A DNA stretch of 8,721 nucleotides from Cyanobacteria bacterium UBA11153 (GCA_003511885.1 DOIX01000314.1:1979-10699); one strand, 5' to 3'; numbered from the stretch's first letter, positions 1 through 8,335 are shown. Notes: generated by a model not told the origin, from the letters alone. Numbers and translations: made by a program.

Positions 1-37
1 ATCGATATTACGAGCCCAATGTGTGGTAATTATCATG

Positions 38-62
38 AAAAAAGTCAAGGGAAAACACCCTC
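38..62 (-). terminator. possible weak intrinsic terminator of the dual-kinase gene
   Basis: On the minus strand, about 40 nt past the kinase stop, GAGGG (62-58) can pair with CCCTT (51-47) across a 6-nt loop, one pair being G-U. A GAC and then six T (43-38) follow. The T-run is convincing but the stem is only five pairs, so this is a weak candidate. Confidence 0.3.
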
Positions 63-63
63 T

Positions 64-143
64 TCTGAACTCCGTTGGCGTAGCCTGCGCGAAGCGCATA
101 CTTCAAACTCTGAACTCCGAACTCCGAACTCCGAACTCCGAAC
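64..143. repeat. GAACTCC heptanucleotide tandem array overlapping the 3' end of the kinase gene
   Basis: Four perfect consecutive copies of GAACTCC occupy 112-139, a partial copy (GAAC) follows at 140-143, and a degenerate copy lies at 105-111. A fifth perfect copy sits apart at 67-73, separated by the palindromic element at 75-99. The 11-mer TCTGAACTCCG occurs on both sides (64-74 and 109-119). On the coding strand the unit reads CGGAGTT, which encodes RSSEFGV per three units and contains no stop in any frame. The array supplies the kinase's last codons. It resembles the short tandem heptamer repeats known from filamentous cyanobacteria. Confidence 0.9.
75..99. repeat. small double-hairpin palindromic repeat inside the heptamer array
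   Basis: Two adjacent mini-hairpins are visible: GGC-GTA-GCC at 77-85 and TGCGC-GAA-GCGCA at 86-98, the second a perfect 5-bp stem with a 3-nt loop. The word GGCGTAGCCTGCGCGAAGC is one I recognise as a dispersed repeat in cyanobacterial genomes (memory, not a search). It separates one GAACTCC copy from the main array, consistent with insertion into it. Confidence 0.7.
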
Positions 144-3100
144 GCTCTTTAGGCAAAATCACGATAAATTCAGCATAACTCCCCACTTCCGTCTCCACTT
201 TAATTTCCCCTTGATGCCCCTGAACAATAATATCGTAAGTAATAGATAAACCCAAACCCGTACCTTCACCAGTAGGTTTGGTAGTAAAAAAAGGATTGAA
301 GATTTTTTCAACAACATCAGGTGGCATTCCTGTACCATTATCGCGAATATGAATTTCCACCTTATCTTCTAAATTTTTCGTACTTACCCAGATTATCGGT
401 TGAAAGTTTGTACCTCCATCACCCGCTTCAGCTTGCAATTGTTTTCTCTTATTATAAGCAGCATAGCAGGCATTATTAGTGAGATTGAGAAAGACTCGAC
501 TCATATCCTGTGGCACGACATTAAGTTCACCTACAGATTCATCGTAATTGCCTTCAATGGTAATATTGAAGTTGGCATCTTTGGCTCGCATTCCATGATA
601 AGCCAGGTTGACAAATTCTGCCAGGAGATTATTAATATTAGTGGGTTCTCTTTTGCCGCTACTACCTTGGGCGTGCATCATCATGCCATGGACAATGTTA
701 TCGGCGCGTTTGCCATGGTGGTTGATTTTTTCCACATTTCCCTTTAAGTCGGTTAAGATTTCGCCAATATATTCAATTGTTTCTGAGTCTAGGTTTTCTT
801 GTTGATTGTTGATTTCATCTTGTAATTCTTGGGTTAATTCTACAGAGAGTTGGGCAAAGTTGTTGACGAAGTTGAGGGGGTTTTTGATTTCGTGGGCTAT
901 CCCGGCGGTTAGTGCGCCGAGGGAGGCGAGTTTTTCTTGGGCAATGATTTGATTTTGGGTGGTTTTTAGTTTGTGGATGGTGGTTGATAATTCTTCGTTT
1001 TTCTCTTGTAATTCTTGGGTTCTTTCTGCTACTTTATCTTCTAGAGTGCGGTTGTATTCTGCTAATTCTTGGTAGAGACGGGAGTTTTCAATGGAGATGG
1101 CGGCTTGGGCGGAGAGGGTTTGCAGAAGTTCGACTCGCTGGCTGGTAAAGGCGTTGGTGGTGAGGTTATTTTCTAGGTAGAGAATGGCGCTTAATTTTCC
1201 TTGGTTGATGAGAGGAATACAGAGGATAGATTTAGGTTGGTTGGCGACGATGTAGGGATCTCGGATATACTGTCCTTCGTTAACTGCATCATTTAAGAGG
1301 ACAGTTTCTTGACTGTGAATGACATAGTTGGCGATGGTGGGAGAGAGGAGGTTTGGTGAGTTGAGGGGAATTGATTGTAATAATTTCGCCTCTTCCTCAT
1401 TCACATTTCCTTCGGCTTCAATGAACCAATTTTCCTCTTTCTTTAAAATCAAGTAACCTTTTTGCGCCCCGGCATTGGCTATGGCGATTTTCATTAAGTT
1501 GGCAAGTAAGTTTTTTAAGACAATTTCTTGGGATAGGGTTTCTGAGGCTTTAATAACGGTTTCGATATCTAGGGATTTACCAGATTTCCCGGAGGTGGTG
1601 GTGATGGAAGTTGTCGTGACATTATCGGATTCGGAGGATGGGGAGGTAAACCATTGGGGATATTTTTCTTCTAAATCTTCGACTTTGCGTTTTGCGCCCC
1701 AGATTTGATAGCATTGCCGTGCTTTTCTCATATAGAGTTTGGCAAAGTCTTCTTTTCCTTGTGCTAGCCAGAATTTGGCAGCTAGTTCATTTCCTAATGC
1801 TTCATTTTGGATGAATTCATGTTCTTTGGCGGAGGCAATAGCGTCATCGTAGAGTATCATTGCTTCTTGGAATTTGCCGGAAATCCGAGCCATTTCAGCG
1901 GCGACGAGGAGATATTTGTGGAGGAAGTTTGCCTCGCAGTTATCTGCCCAGGCTTTCATCTGTTTTTGGTTGGTTTTGATTTGTTTGGAGTATTTTTTTC
2001 GTGTTTGGGGTGATGCGTTAGGATAGTGGGCGATGAGGGTTAGGGAATAGTAAAAGTTATGTTTAGCAATGGATATAGTGGCGGGAATATAAGCAAGTAA
2101 TCTTTCTGCTTCTTCCAGATAACTCAAATCTATGGGGCGATTGTAGAGATATAGCGCCTGAGATTTGAAGATATAATAAAAACAAACTGCGGCAGGTGTC
2201 TGTTTTTGCCATGCTGGGATGGAGGTGATTTCATTAAAATCCTCTCCATCAAAACAGAATTTATCTGGAGTAATGCCGATTAAATTTTCAATAACGATCT
2301 TACTGGCAATACCACAATTGATTGACCACTCATTCTTAGTTTCTTGGGCAAAGGATAAGCAGCGAGAAACTTCTTTAAAGAGAAATTCTAGATTTTTACC
2401 TTGATATATTATATTATAAAGATTATAGATAAAATTATAGCCAACCATTTGGAGATCGCCCCCTTGCAAGCCAGCATTAATGCCAATTGTATTATATTCT
2501 TCAGAGTATTTGATTGGTTTTAACCAAGGCATTGTCATGTCTGCATGAATGAGATTAGCCAACGTTTGAGCTGGCAAATCCGCATATTTTTCAGCTAGTT
2601 TTATCCCCAAAAAACTATATTCATAACCCAATTGATATTCTTGCAAAACATGAGCTTTAACCAGTGCAAAAAAACTGTAGCCTTTTGGTGATTTTTCCAT
2701 GTGGCCGTATTTAAGATTAAGATTAACCAATTTAATGGCAATGATATTAGCTAGTAATGAATTAGAAACAAAAGCAGGAGGATGAACTTGGGTTAATATT
2801 TTGACAATAGCTTTTTTCTCTGGAATTACCATCTCTAGACTATCATATAAGGAACTGATTTTTCGCTCTCCTATATTTTCTCGATACTCCCTAAGATCTG
2901 ATTGAAAAACTGATTCAAGATCTTGAAGAGGAAGATTTTTACCTAGAGATTCCAAAGCAACGCGACCTGCCTCAATCGCCTCAAAGCATTTGCCGAATAA
3001 AGTATATTCGACAATTTGAAGCAAGTAAAATTCTGTACGGTGAAGTACGGATCTCGATCTTTCCAGAGATATGGCAATGAGTGATTGGGATTGCTCAAAA

Positions 3101-5541
3101 TTACCATTAAGATACTCAATTTCTGCCAACTCTTTATAAAGATCGAGTGCCCTTTCATAACTTTCTTCCCAAATGTCTCCCGGAAATTCATCCGCTGCCC
3201 GAAACAGATAATTTCTTGATGCTGAATAGGCAATTGATTCTTTCGCCTTTTTGCCAGCGTATATATTAAGTTCTAATAGTTTGATTTTTTCAGATCGATC
3301 GTCGATTAACTCAATTCCTTTATTCAGATGATCGACGATGGTAAATATCTTTTCTACCATTTCTTCCTCGCTAAAATTAGCCAATAACAAGCGACCAATT
3401 TGCAGATGGACTGATTTCAGAAGATCGGGTTCAATCAGGGCATAAGCAGCTTGTTGAATGCGATCGTGACGAAATTTATACTCTCGTACAACTAAAGAAG
3501 ATTCTATTAGATCTTCTGAGGTGATTTCTAATTCTGAAATAGGCTGAATTAAACCCTGTTTAATGGCTGGCAAAAGTTCTCGAAACGTTCCTGACTCAGA
3601 TTGTTCGTAAATAATTGAGAGGGTATTGATCTCGAAAGAGTTACCAATACAAGCAGCAAGACGCAATAGAGTTTGGGTGGTATCGGAAAATTTTCGTAAC
3701 TTACCCAACATTAAATCTACCACATTATCCGTAATGTCTAGCGCTTTAATTTGTCTTGTTTCCCATTCCCAGCACTGGCGCTCAAAGTTGAAAGTAAAGA
3801 GATTTTCTTCCTCAATGGTTTTCAGAAATTCATTAATAAAGAAAGGATTTCCCGATGTTTTCTCTAAAATCAATTCGGCGAAGGATTTGACAGCTTCACG
3901 ATCCCGATGGAGGGTATCAATTAAGAGTTGCGTAATATTCTCAATATTGAGAGGTGTTAAGATAATTTGGTTAACTATGGCCCCTTGCTCTTTCAATCGT
4001 TCGATGGTGAGAATTGTCGGATGATTGACATCAACTTCATTATCGCGATAAGCACCGAGTAACAGAAAATACTCCATGTTGCTATCGCTCATCATTAATT
4101 CAATTAACTTAAGCGTGCCAAAATCTGCCCATTGCAGATCGTCTAAAAAGATAACCAGGGGATGATCTTTCTGACAAAAGATGCGAATAAAGTTCTGAAA
4201 AACGCGATTAAAACGGTTTTGAGCTTGGGCGGGTTCTAAGGGTTGAACGGGAGGTTGCTTCCCGATAATTTGTTCGATTTCGGGGATAACATCTACAATA
4301 ACTTGACCGTTAATTCCTAAAGCCTCATTTAATTTGTCGCGCCATTGATTTAATTGAGCTTCGTTTTCGGTTAGCAATTGACGGATGAGAGACTGAAGGG
4401 CAGAAACAACTGCGGAGTAAGGAATATTCCGCTGAAATTGGTCAAATTTTCCGGAAATAAAATAACCGCGTTGTCGAGAAATCGGGCGATATAGTTCTTG
4501 GATTAATGCTGTTTTTCCAATACCAGAATATCCCCCCACCAGCATCATTTCACCTCGCTCTTGAGATGTTTGCTCTGGTGAGTTATTTTCTGCGGTTACT
4601 CTCTGAAATGTTTCTAGTAATTGTGCAATTTCTGATTCTCTTCCGTAGAGTTTTTGCGGGATTTGAAATTTTTCGGTAAAATCGCGACAAGCGAGGGGAA
4701 ATTCGGCAATTTGTCCGGTTTCTTGTAACTGTTTATAACATTCCTCTAAATCAGCTTTCAAGCCCAATCCTGTCTGATAGCGTTCCTCGGCAGTTTTTGC
4801 CAGTAATTTCATCACGATGTCAGAGATTATTTTGGGGATTGAGGGGTTAATCTCATGGGGGGGAATGGGTTGGCGGGCGATATGACAGTGAACTAATTCT
4901 AGAGGATCGCTAATTTCAAAAACTAATCTTCCAGTGAGGAGGGTGTAAAAGGTTGCCCCCAAGGAATAAAAATCGGTTCGGTAGTCGAGGAATCGATTCA
5001 TTCTCCCTGTTTGCTCTGGGGAGATATAGGCTAATGTTCCCTCTAAAACATCAGGATTTTTTAACGTTGGGGTTTCCTTGGTAAAAATGCTGGAAATGCC
5101 AAAATCAATAATTTTTACTTCTCCGGTTTCGGGATTAAGAATAATGTTAGAGGGATTAATATCTTTGTGAATAATATTGGCGCGATGGATTCTATCCAGT
5201 GCTTCGGCAATTTGCATGGCAATTGGCAAGAACTCCAACAGCGTCAAAGACTGAGATTGGAGTACGCGATCTAAAGATTGAGCGCCGAAGTCTTCTAAAA
5301 CGATCGCGAGGGTATTTTCATAAGGTATTAAGTCATAAGCTGCGATGGCACTTTTAATATTAAGAGAGTGAGTAATTTCGTATTCTTGCTTGTATCGCGT
5401 TAGTTCCGAGGGGTTGGGATAATCTTTTTTGAGAACTTTAAGGATAACGGAACGCTCGTCGCTGGATTTAGCGCGATAAACTAAAGAGTTTGCGCTTTCG
5501 TAAATTATGGAAACAATTTTATAATCGGTAATCGTACTCAT
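103..5541 (-). CDS. HstK-like dual-specificity signalling protein: Ser/Thr kinase - AAA ATPase - helical repeats - GAF - histidine kinase (1812 aa)
   Basis: Soluble cytoplasmic signalling protein with no transmembrane segment. Domains in order: Ser/Thr protein kinase (about 7-270) with Lys35, catalytic-loop HKDINPSN (Asp127, Asn132), DFG at 146-148 and SPEQ at 174-177; AAA-type ATPase (about 296-580) with Walker [10 protein letters not shown] ending at Lys343-Thr344 and Walker B ending at Asp467-Asp468; a long alpha-helical, TPR-like region (about 700-1295); a Ser/Thr-rich linker (1299-1323); GAF (about 1335-1487); coiled coil (1488-1535); HisKA with phospho-acceptor His1550 in AHEIKNP; HATPase with N-box Asn1690, DNGTGM (1734-1739) and GEGTGLGLS (1758-1766). 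The order and length fit the cyanobacterial HstK-like family. The glycine loop is degenerate (YESANSLVY) and the catalytic-loop Lys is Asn, so Ser/Thr kinase activity is uncertain. No receiver domain is present. The start fits because the kinase fold begins about residue 7, but no good Shine-Dalgarno lies upstream. The last ~13 residues come from a heptamer array. The ligand is unknown. Confidence 0.95.
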   Translation of the reverse strand: MSTITDYKIVSIIYESANSLVYRAKSSDERSVILKVLKKDYPNPSELTRYKQEYEITHSLNIKSAIAAYDLIPYENTLAIVLEDFGAQSLDRVLQSQSLTLLEFLPIAMQIAEALDRIHRANIIHKDINPSNIILNPETGEVKIIDFGISSIFTKETPTLKNPDVLEGTLAYISPEQTGRMNRFLDYRTDFYSLGATFYTLLTGRLVFEISDPLELVHCHIARQPIPPHEINPSIPKIISDIVMKLLAKTAEERYQTGLGLKADLEECYKQLQETGQIAEFPLACRDFTEKFQIPQKLYGRESEIAQLLETFQRVTAENNSPEQTSQERGEMMLVGGYSGIGKTALIQELYRPISRQRGYFISGKFDQFQRNIPYSAVVSALQSLIRQLLTENEAQLNQWRDKLNEALGINGQVIVDVIPEIEQIIGKQPPVQPLEPAQAQNRFNRVFQNFIRIFCQKDHPLVIFLDDLQWADFGTLKLIELMMSDSNMEYFLLLGAYRDNEVDVNHPTILTIERLKEQGAIVNQIILTPLNIENITQLLIDTLHRDREAVKSFAELILEKTSGNPFFINEFLKTIEEENLFTFNFERQCWEWETRQIKALDITDNVVDLMLGKLRKFSDTTQTLLRLAACIGNSFEINTLSIIYEQSESGTFRELLPAIKQGLIQPISELEITSEDLIESSLVVREYKFRHDRIQQAAYALIEPDLLKSVHLQIGRLLLANFSEEEMVEKIFTIVDHLNKGIELIDDRSEKIKLLELNIYAGKKAKESIAYSASRNYLFRAADEFPGDIWEESYERALDLYKELAEIEYLNGNFEQSQSLIAISLERSRSVLHRTEFYLLQIVEYTLFGKCFEAIEAGRVALESLGKNLPLQDLESVFQSDLREYRENIGERKISSLYDSLEMVIPEKKAIVKILTQVHPPAFVSNSLLANIIAIKLVNLNLKYGHMEKSPKGYSFFALVKAHVLQEYQLGYEYSFLGIKLAEKYADLPAQTLANLIHADMTMPWLKPIKYSEEYNTIGINAGLQGGDLQMVGYNFIYNLYNIIYQGKNLEFLFKEVSRCLSFAQETKNEWSINCGIASKIVIENLIGITPDKFCFDGEDFNEITSIPAWQKQTPAAVCFYYIFKSQALYLYNRPIDLSYLEEAERLLAYIPATISIAKHNFYYSLTLIAHYPNASPQTRKKYSKQIKTNQKQMKAWADNCEANFLHKYLLVAAEMARISGKFQEAMILYDDAIASAKEHEFIQNEALGNELAAKFWLAQGKEDFAKLYMRKARQCYQIWGAKRKVEDLEEKYPQWFTSPSSESDNVTTTSITTTSGKSGKSLDIETVIKASETLSQEIVLKNLLANLMKIAIANAGAQKGYLILKKEENWFIEAEGNVNEEEAKLLQSIPLNSPNLLSPTIANYVIHSQETVLLNDAVNEGQYIRDPYIVANQPKSILCIPLINQGKLSAILYLENNLTTNAFTSQRVELLQTLSAQAAISIENSRLYQELAEYNRTLEDKVAERTQELQEKNEELSTTIHKLKTTQNQIIAQEKLASLGALTAGIAHEIKNPLNFVNNFAQLSVELTQELQDEINNQQENLDSETIEYIGEILTDLKGNVEKINHHGKRADNIVHGMMMHAQGSSGKREPTNINNLLAEFVNLAYHGMRAKDANFNITIEGNYDESVGELNVVPQDMSRVFLNLTNNACYAAYNKRKQLQAEAGDGGTNFQPIIWVSTKNLEDKVEIHIRDNGTGMPPDVVEKIFNPFFTTKPTGEGTGLGLSITYDIIVQGHQGEIKVETEVGSYAEFIVILPKERSEFGVRSSEFRV

Positions 5542-5586
5542 TTTGCTTTAATGTTTTGCCTTTAGTTAGGGTTTGCATCACTCTTA

Positions 5587-5716
5587 ATAACCCGACAGTG
5601 GTTAAAACCACTGTCTAATAGCTTAAGTCCGTTAAAACGGACTGAATAATGAATTATAATTTTAGTCCATTTCAATGGACTTGAGCTGTTAGCCGTAGAA
5701 TTAATTCTACGGCGGG
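5587..5716. repeat. four-palindrome composite repeat, copy A (complete)
   Basis: Four perfect palindromes lie in series. P1 has arms GACAGTGGTT (5594-5603) and AACCACTGTC (5606-5615). P2 has arms AGTCCGTT (5626-5633) and AACGGACT (5636-5643). P3 has arms AGTCCATT (5664-5671) and AATGGACT (5674-5681). P4 has arms GCCGTAGAATT (5692-5702) and AATTCTACGGC (5703-5713), with no loop. P1 to P3 each have a 2-nt loop. The linkers are 10, 20 and 10 nt. It aligns without gaps to copy B at 8596-8721 with 115 of 126 positions identical. It lies just upstream of the kinase gene. Confidence 0.95.
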
Positions 5717-5748
5717 TTTGGTAGCTTACTGAGAATGGTGCAAAATCT

Positions 5749-5831
5749 GAGTTAAAACGGACTGAAATCCTTTCTTAATAGTCGGTTGAAACCGACTTTA
5801 GCTATGAGACAGAGAATTTATTCTCTGGCGG
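5749..5831. repeat. four-palindrome composite repeat, degenerate partial copy A'
   Basis: This follows copy A in the same orientation and matches its P2-P3-P4 part. GTTAAAACGGACTGAA (5751-5766) is identical to 5631-5646, but the left arm of P2 is lost. The P3 equivalent has arms AGTCGGTT (5780-5787) and AACCGACT (5790-5797) with loop GA; this 18-mer is identical to P2 of copy B. The P4 equivalent has arms CAGAGAAT (5810-5817) and ATTCTCTG (5820-5827), followed by GGCGG as after P4 of copy A. The stems are intact although their sequence differs from copy A. Confidence 0.85.
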
Positions 5832-5863
5832 ATTTTCTGGCGGATTCTCTGGCGGATTTTCGG
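5821..5863. repeat. 12-bp tandem repeat, about 3.5 units
   Basis: The units are TTCTCTGGCGGA (5821-5832), TTTTCTGGCGGA (5833-5844) and TTCTCTGGCGGA (5845-5856), followed by TTTTCGG. The unit is the right arm of the last palindrome of copy A' plus its GGCGGA tail, so the array looks like local amplification of the end of that repeat. Confidence 0.85.
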
Positions 5864-5890
5864 GGTTAAGCTGTCACGCATTTAATTTGC

Positions 5891-5911
5891 ACCCCACACC
5901 CCACACCCCAC
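5891..5911. repeat. ACCCCAC heptanucleotide tandem array, 3 perfect units
   Basis: Three uninterrupted copies of ACCCCAC. It is a second heptamer family, distinct from the GAACTCC array at the kinase 3' end, and of the type of short tandem heptamers known in filamentous cyanobacteria. It is intergenic, so copy-number change would not affect a protein. Confidence 0.9.
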
Positions 5912-5989
5912 GAAAAGACTTTTTCAGCAAACCCTATTTACGACTGATTCCGGACTGCTATATTGTGTCGTTAGCGTCCACAAACCTCC

Positions 5990-6048
5990 CTGGGCAAGAC
6001 TTATAGGCTAAACTGTCAATAATTCAGCCCAACCCTTGCCCAGCAAGG
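5990..6048 (-). terminator. hairpin(s) behind the 214-aa gene, possible terminator or mRNA 3' end
   Basis: Read on the minus strand, CCTTGC and GCAAGG (6048-6043 and 6039-6034) form a perfect 6-bp hairpin with a 3-nt loop, starting 15 nt past the stop codon. CTGGGCAAG (6043-6035) can instead pair over nine bases with CTTGCCCAG (5998-5990). The two structures exclude each other. No T-run follows either, so a Rho-independent terminator is not demonstrated; the hairpin may simply protect the mRNA end. Confidence 0.4.
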
Positions 6049-6062
6049 CTTAGACTAGATGT

Positions 6063-6707
6063 TTAGCATACAGCAATTGGGATGTAAGCAGAAGGAGGAA
6101 GATAGTCTCCACCGGGAACTTGGTTGCTTGCCCAAGCTACCAACTCATCTTCCGTGACAGTGAGTTCGCTCAATACAGGGCGGGGTGGGTAAGCAATCAC
6201 TGAAATAAATGGCATCTCAGTTGTTACATCAGGCATCGGGGCATCAATGAGTTTTCCATTAAATGTATCTGTAACAACTAATGAGTAAAACAGATTTGTG
6301 AAATATGGATACTCCGTTGTCACAAGCTTCTCTCCAGTGATTTTTTCCATCAGTTGAGATAATGTGAGGCTGATCCCTTGCTCTACAGCTTGTGGTACTA
6401 AATCGTTACGACCTAATAACAGATTGTTAATCGCCTCAGATAAATTATCTGCCATTACTTTTGATTTTGGATCGCCGTAAGAGGTATAAGCTCCAGCACA
6501 TTGAGCTTGTTGTTTGAGGACTTGAATCAGCAAAGTTTTCAGTTTTTTTTCTTCCTCTGCTTGCGGCTCCCCAGCAAAGGCTAAATAATCAGTCCAAGAC
6601 CAAGCCGTAATTCGAGACCATTGCATTACTCCCTTTTTAATTTTTGGTAAAAATTCAGGAGTATTCAGTTGCGAGGGAAGGGTACTTTCCAAATGAGACG
6701 TAGCCAT
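6063..6707 (-). CDS. conserved-looking hypothetical soluble protein (214 aa), downstream of the cytochrome-like gene
   Basis: I do not recognise this family. The protein has no signal peptide, transmembrane segment or CxxCH, so it is probably cytoplasmic. It appears mostly helical up to about residue 125, with an aromatic patch WSRITAWSWTDYLAF (30-44), a charged helix (50-67) and a Leu-rich segment (88-122). The C-terminal third is richer in beta-type and proline residues (APMPD, YPPRP, LPPSAYIP) and ends in Cys214; the only other Cys is Cys70. The start is well supported: AAGGAG lies 8 nt before the ATG. The gene follows the 491-aa cytochrome-like gene by 134 bp on the same strand, so co-transcription is plausible, although the gap is long enough for its own promoter. 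A GC-rich hairpin lies 15 nt past the stop. A role as partner or accessory of the cytochrome-like protein is inference from neighbourhood only. Confidence 0.85.
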   Translation of the reverse strand: MATSHLESTLPSQLNTPEFLPKIKKGVMQWSRITAWSWTDYLAFAGEPQAEEEKKLKTLLIQVLKQQAQCAGAYTSYGDPKSKVMADNLSEAINNLLLGRNDLVPQAVEQGISLTLSQLMEKITGEKLVTTEYPYFTNLFYSLVVTDTFNGKLIDAPMPDVTTEMPFISVIAYPPRPVLSELTVTEDELVAWASNQVPGGDYLPPSAYIPIAVC

Positions 6708-6841
6708 GGTAGATTCTCCTTAGAATGAATTTGTTTTTGCTTGTGGGTTAATTCAAACACCGACTGAGAGTGAGTTATAAATGAATCCAATCCAGTTAAA
6801 TTGGAGCTGGAAATAACCTGCTAGATAACTTTATGGAATCA
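6708..6841 (-). other. 134-bp gap between the cytochrome-like gene and the 214-aa gene
   Basis: It contains a perfect 6-bp inverted repeat, TCCAAT (6786-6791) and ATTGGA (6800-6805), around an 8-nt loop, and a possible -10 box TATAAC on the minus strand (6779-6774) without a recognisable -35. There is no T-run terminator for the upstream gene, so read-through into the 214-aa gene is plausible, possibly supplemented by an internal promoter. Confidence 0.35.
6716..6721 (-). promoter_or_regulatory. strong Shine-Dalgarno of the 214-aa gene
   Basis: The minus strand reads AAGGAG, 8 nt before the ATG at 6707-6705. It fixes the start codon of this gene and contrasts with the kinase gene, which lacks a recognisable site. 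Confidence 0.85.
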
Positions 6842-8317
6842 TCACTTACGCACTGAGCCTAGAGATTGGTTATTATTCATCAAAAAGCTAAAGTCTGCAT
6901 GAACCTTAGAGGATGGGAGCCAAGCGTTTGTATGACAAGCAATACAAGAACTACCCAGCTCAGTTTTTTGAACGTAAGGCTCTAAAGTAACATTTGCCAA
7001 TTGAGCGGGTATCAGCCTCCTCTCGTTAAGATCATAAGGTATGTAAGGATTATCCAACCACTGAACGCCAATGAGTTGATAGTTTTGCCAAACGGAAGCA
7101 TTAGGAACTGCTGCTAGTTTTGCTTTCCATTTTGAGTTAAGTGATTGAGCAATATCCGGAATGGAAACCAGTCGAGTAATTTGGGAAGGAATTTGCTTGA
7201 CAATTTCACCGCCTTCGGTTTGCGTCACTGCATAAGGAAATTCTTTACCCCAAAGGTACGGTTTTTTAGCAAAAGGCTTATTTGCTGTGCAGTTTTCCTG
7301 ACAATCTGAAGAATAGAGATTGTAATCTCCTGATTCTGGCAGATTTTTGGCATCCGGTGCATTCTTGATATGCTCAAAAGTCGCCCAAATCCATCCTTGT
7401 TGACTAGTTTTTTGAATGATGTGAAAACCCACTAAACCCACGGGAACCGTTACCTCAGTCTTCTCACCATTAACATTATCGGGAGTCTGGACATCAAATG
7501 TTCGAGTCGTGGTGTAGTATGTTGAGCGAAGTTCATCGGGAACAGGATCTTGCAAAACCTTCCACGCCGCTTTAAGCTCAATCGTACCCATTGAGGTATT
7601 ATCGGAGCAAGGGACTCGATCAAAGGGGGGATATGGATATATTCCCTGGGGCTGCAAAGCGCTGCACATCAGTTGAAATAGATTATTCTCATTGTTAAAG
7701 TCCTTTAAATTTTCTGGAGAATACCACCCATTTTCAACAATTTGGTTAACCTCAACAGGATTCATACGAATTTCATTCAAAATGTAGTTTCCCGCGCGAT
7801 CTATTAAAGGTTTGTTACCGGGTACAAGAATACTCAATTTCCGATTTAACTCAAGTTGATCCGGCTGGAAAGTTGGCTCCGATGCGAATTCCGTCAATCG
7901 TAAATCCTGAGCAACAGACTGATTATCCTTAGAAACAGCACATTGAGGAGGAACAATGGGCTGAAGTTCGGGTTTTGCACCATCACGAGTAAAGACATCT
8001 TCGGGAAATTGGTAAAATTCCCAAACGCGAGGATTATTAGGCGCTTCACCAATTGTTTTCTCCTTTAAAGGAACACCTTTGCAATCAGCAGGCCAGTTTA
8101 GGGCTACAAATGCCTGCCAAGCAAAAGCCCCAAAATTCGTTTCCGGATTAGAGACTATATTGGGATTGACAGGAATAGCGTAAGTTAACCCAGTTTTGGG
8201 TACGGGGCTTTGAATTAGAGCCTGAGCATTTTCCGCAGGTAGCACCAATAAACCGCCACCCACTAGACAAGCTAGGATCGCAGATAAAATAGCGGCGAAG
8301 CGTTGAGTCAATTTCAT
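6842..8317 (-). CDS. exported mono-heme c-type cytochrome-like protein of unknown function (491 aa)
   Basis: Residues 1-33 form a Sec signal peptide: KLTQR, a hydrophobic core at 7-27, then AQA with probable cleavage after Ala33. This places the protein in the periplasm or thylakoid lumen. A single heme-attachment motif, Cys458-Ile-Ala-Cys461-His462, sits only 30 residues from the C-terminus, with Met480 as a possible distal ligand. The ~400 residues before it are a globular domain unlike a classical cytochrome c fold, with six Cys (79, 126, 218, 237, 339, 343) that could form disulfides. Segments that look conserved are FAWQAFVALNWP (65-76), IELKAAWKVL (246-255) and GWIWATFEHIKNAP (308-321). 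I associate this pattern with bacterial proteins annotated only as cytochrome c-domain or hypothetical; that is memory, not a search. The start has TGGAG 5 nt upstream. The gene heads the pair with the 214-aa gene. Electron transfer is likely; the substrate is unknown. Cys17 is a poor lipobox candidate because the hydrophobic core continues beyond it. Confidence 0.9.
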   Translation of the reverse strand: MKLTQRFAAILSAILACLVGGGLLVLPAENAQALIQSPVPKTGLTYAIPVNPNIVSNPETNFGAFAWQAFVALNWPADCKGVPLKEKTIGEAPNNPRVWEFYQFPEDVFTRDGAKPELQPIVPPQCAVSKDNQSVAQDLRLTEFASEPTFQPDQLELNRKLSILVPGNKPLIDRAGNYILNEIRMNPVEVNQIVENGWYSPENLKDFNNENNLFQLMCSALQPQGIYPYPPFDRVPCSDNTSMGTIELKAAWKVLQDPVPDELRSTYYTTTRTFDVQTPDNVNGEKTEVTVPVGLVGFHIIQKTSQQGWIWATFEHIKNAPDAKNLPESGDYNLYSSDCQENCTANKPFAKKPYLWGKEFPYAVTQTEGGEIVKQIPSQITRLVSIPDIAQSLNSKWKAKLAAVPNASVWQNYQLIGVQWLDNPYIPYDLNERRLIPAQLANVTLEPYVQKTELGSSCIACHTNAWLPSSKVHADFSFLMNNNQSLGSVRK

Positions 8318-8335
8318 GTTAACTCCATAACGTGG

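Larger units (their letters stand above)
5567..5936. mobile_element. possible MITE-like element: TA-flanked 8-bp terminal inverted repeats around the repeat block
   Basis: GGGTTTGC at 5569-5576 is matched by its inverse GCAAACCC at 5927-5934. Both are flanked directly by TA (5567-5568 and 5935-5936), giving a 366-bp interval without coding capacity. TA target duplication is characteristic of the IS630/Tc1-mariner group. The inverted repeats are short, and a 10-bp match (including the TA) over this distance could arise by chance, so the call is tentative. Copy B of the enclosed palindromic repeat occurs elsewhere without these ends, so the repeat itself does not depend on this element. Confidence 0.3.
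5542..6062. other. 521-bp gene-free, repeat-dense region between the kinase and the 214-aa gene
   Basis: No credible coding frame is present. From the kinase start outward it holds about 25 bp of plain leader, repeat copy A (5587-5716), a 32-bp spacer, degenerate copy A' (5749-5831), a 12-bp tandem array (5821-5863), an ACCCCAC array (5891-5911), and then about 120 bp containing the hairpins behind the 214-aa gene. I see no convincing -35/-10 pair for the kinase. Its promoter must lie in or beyond these repeats, or in the 25-bp leader. Confidence 0.8.

Noticed and set aside
19..249. Small plus-strand frame of 76 codons at the window start
   Set aside because: It reads through the heptamer array and the palindromic element (repeated SELRTPN words) and into the antisense of the kinase C-terminus, so it is a repeat artefact.
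3626..4024. Open frame of 132 codons on the plus strand, and similar shorter ones at 400-747, 1475-1708 and 1807-2013
   Set aside because: All lie antisense within the continuous kinase frame and show no recognisable domain or ribosome site. The kinase frame is fully supported by domain motifs over the same positions.
5542..5600. A sigma70 promoter for the kinase gene using TATTAA on the minus strand
   Set aside because: No acceptable -35 hexamer lies 16-18 bp upstream; the position would be inside the P1 palindrome.
5587..5831. A CRISPR array, because of repeated palindromic words such as GTTAAAACGGACTGAA
   Set aside because: The palindromes differ from one another, the intervals are 10-20 nt and conserved between copies instead of unique spacers, and there are no cas genes.
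8267..8317. Lipoprotein signal around Cys17 of the cytochrome-like protein
   Set aside because: The residue before Ala16 is Leu rather than a small lipobox residue, and the hydrophobic core continues for ten residues past Cys17 to a good AQA signal-peptidase I site.
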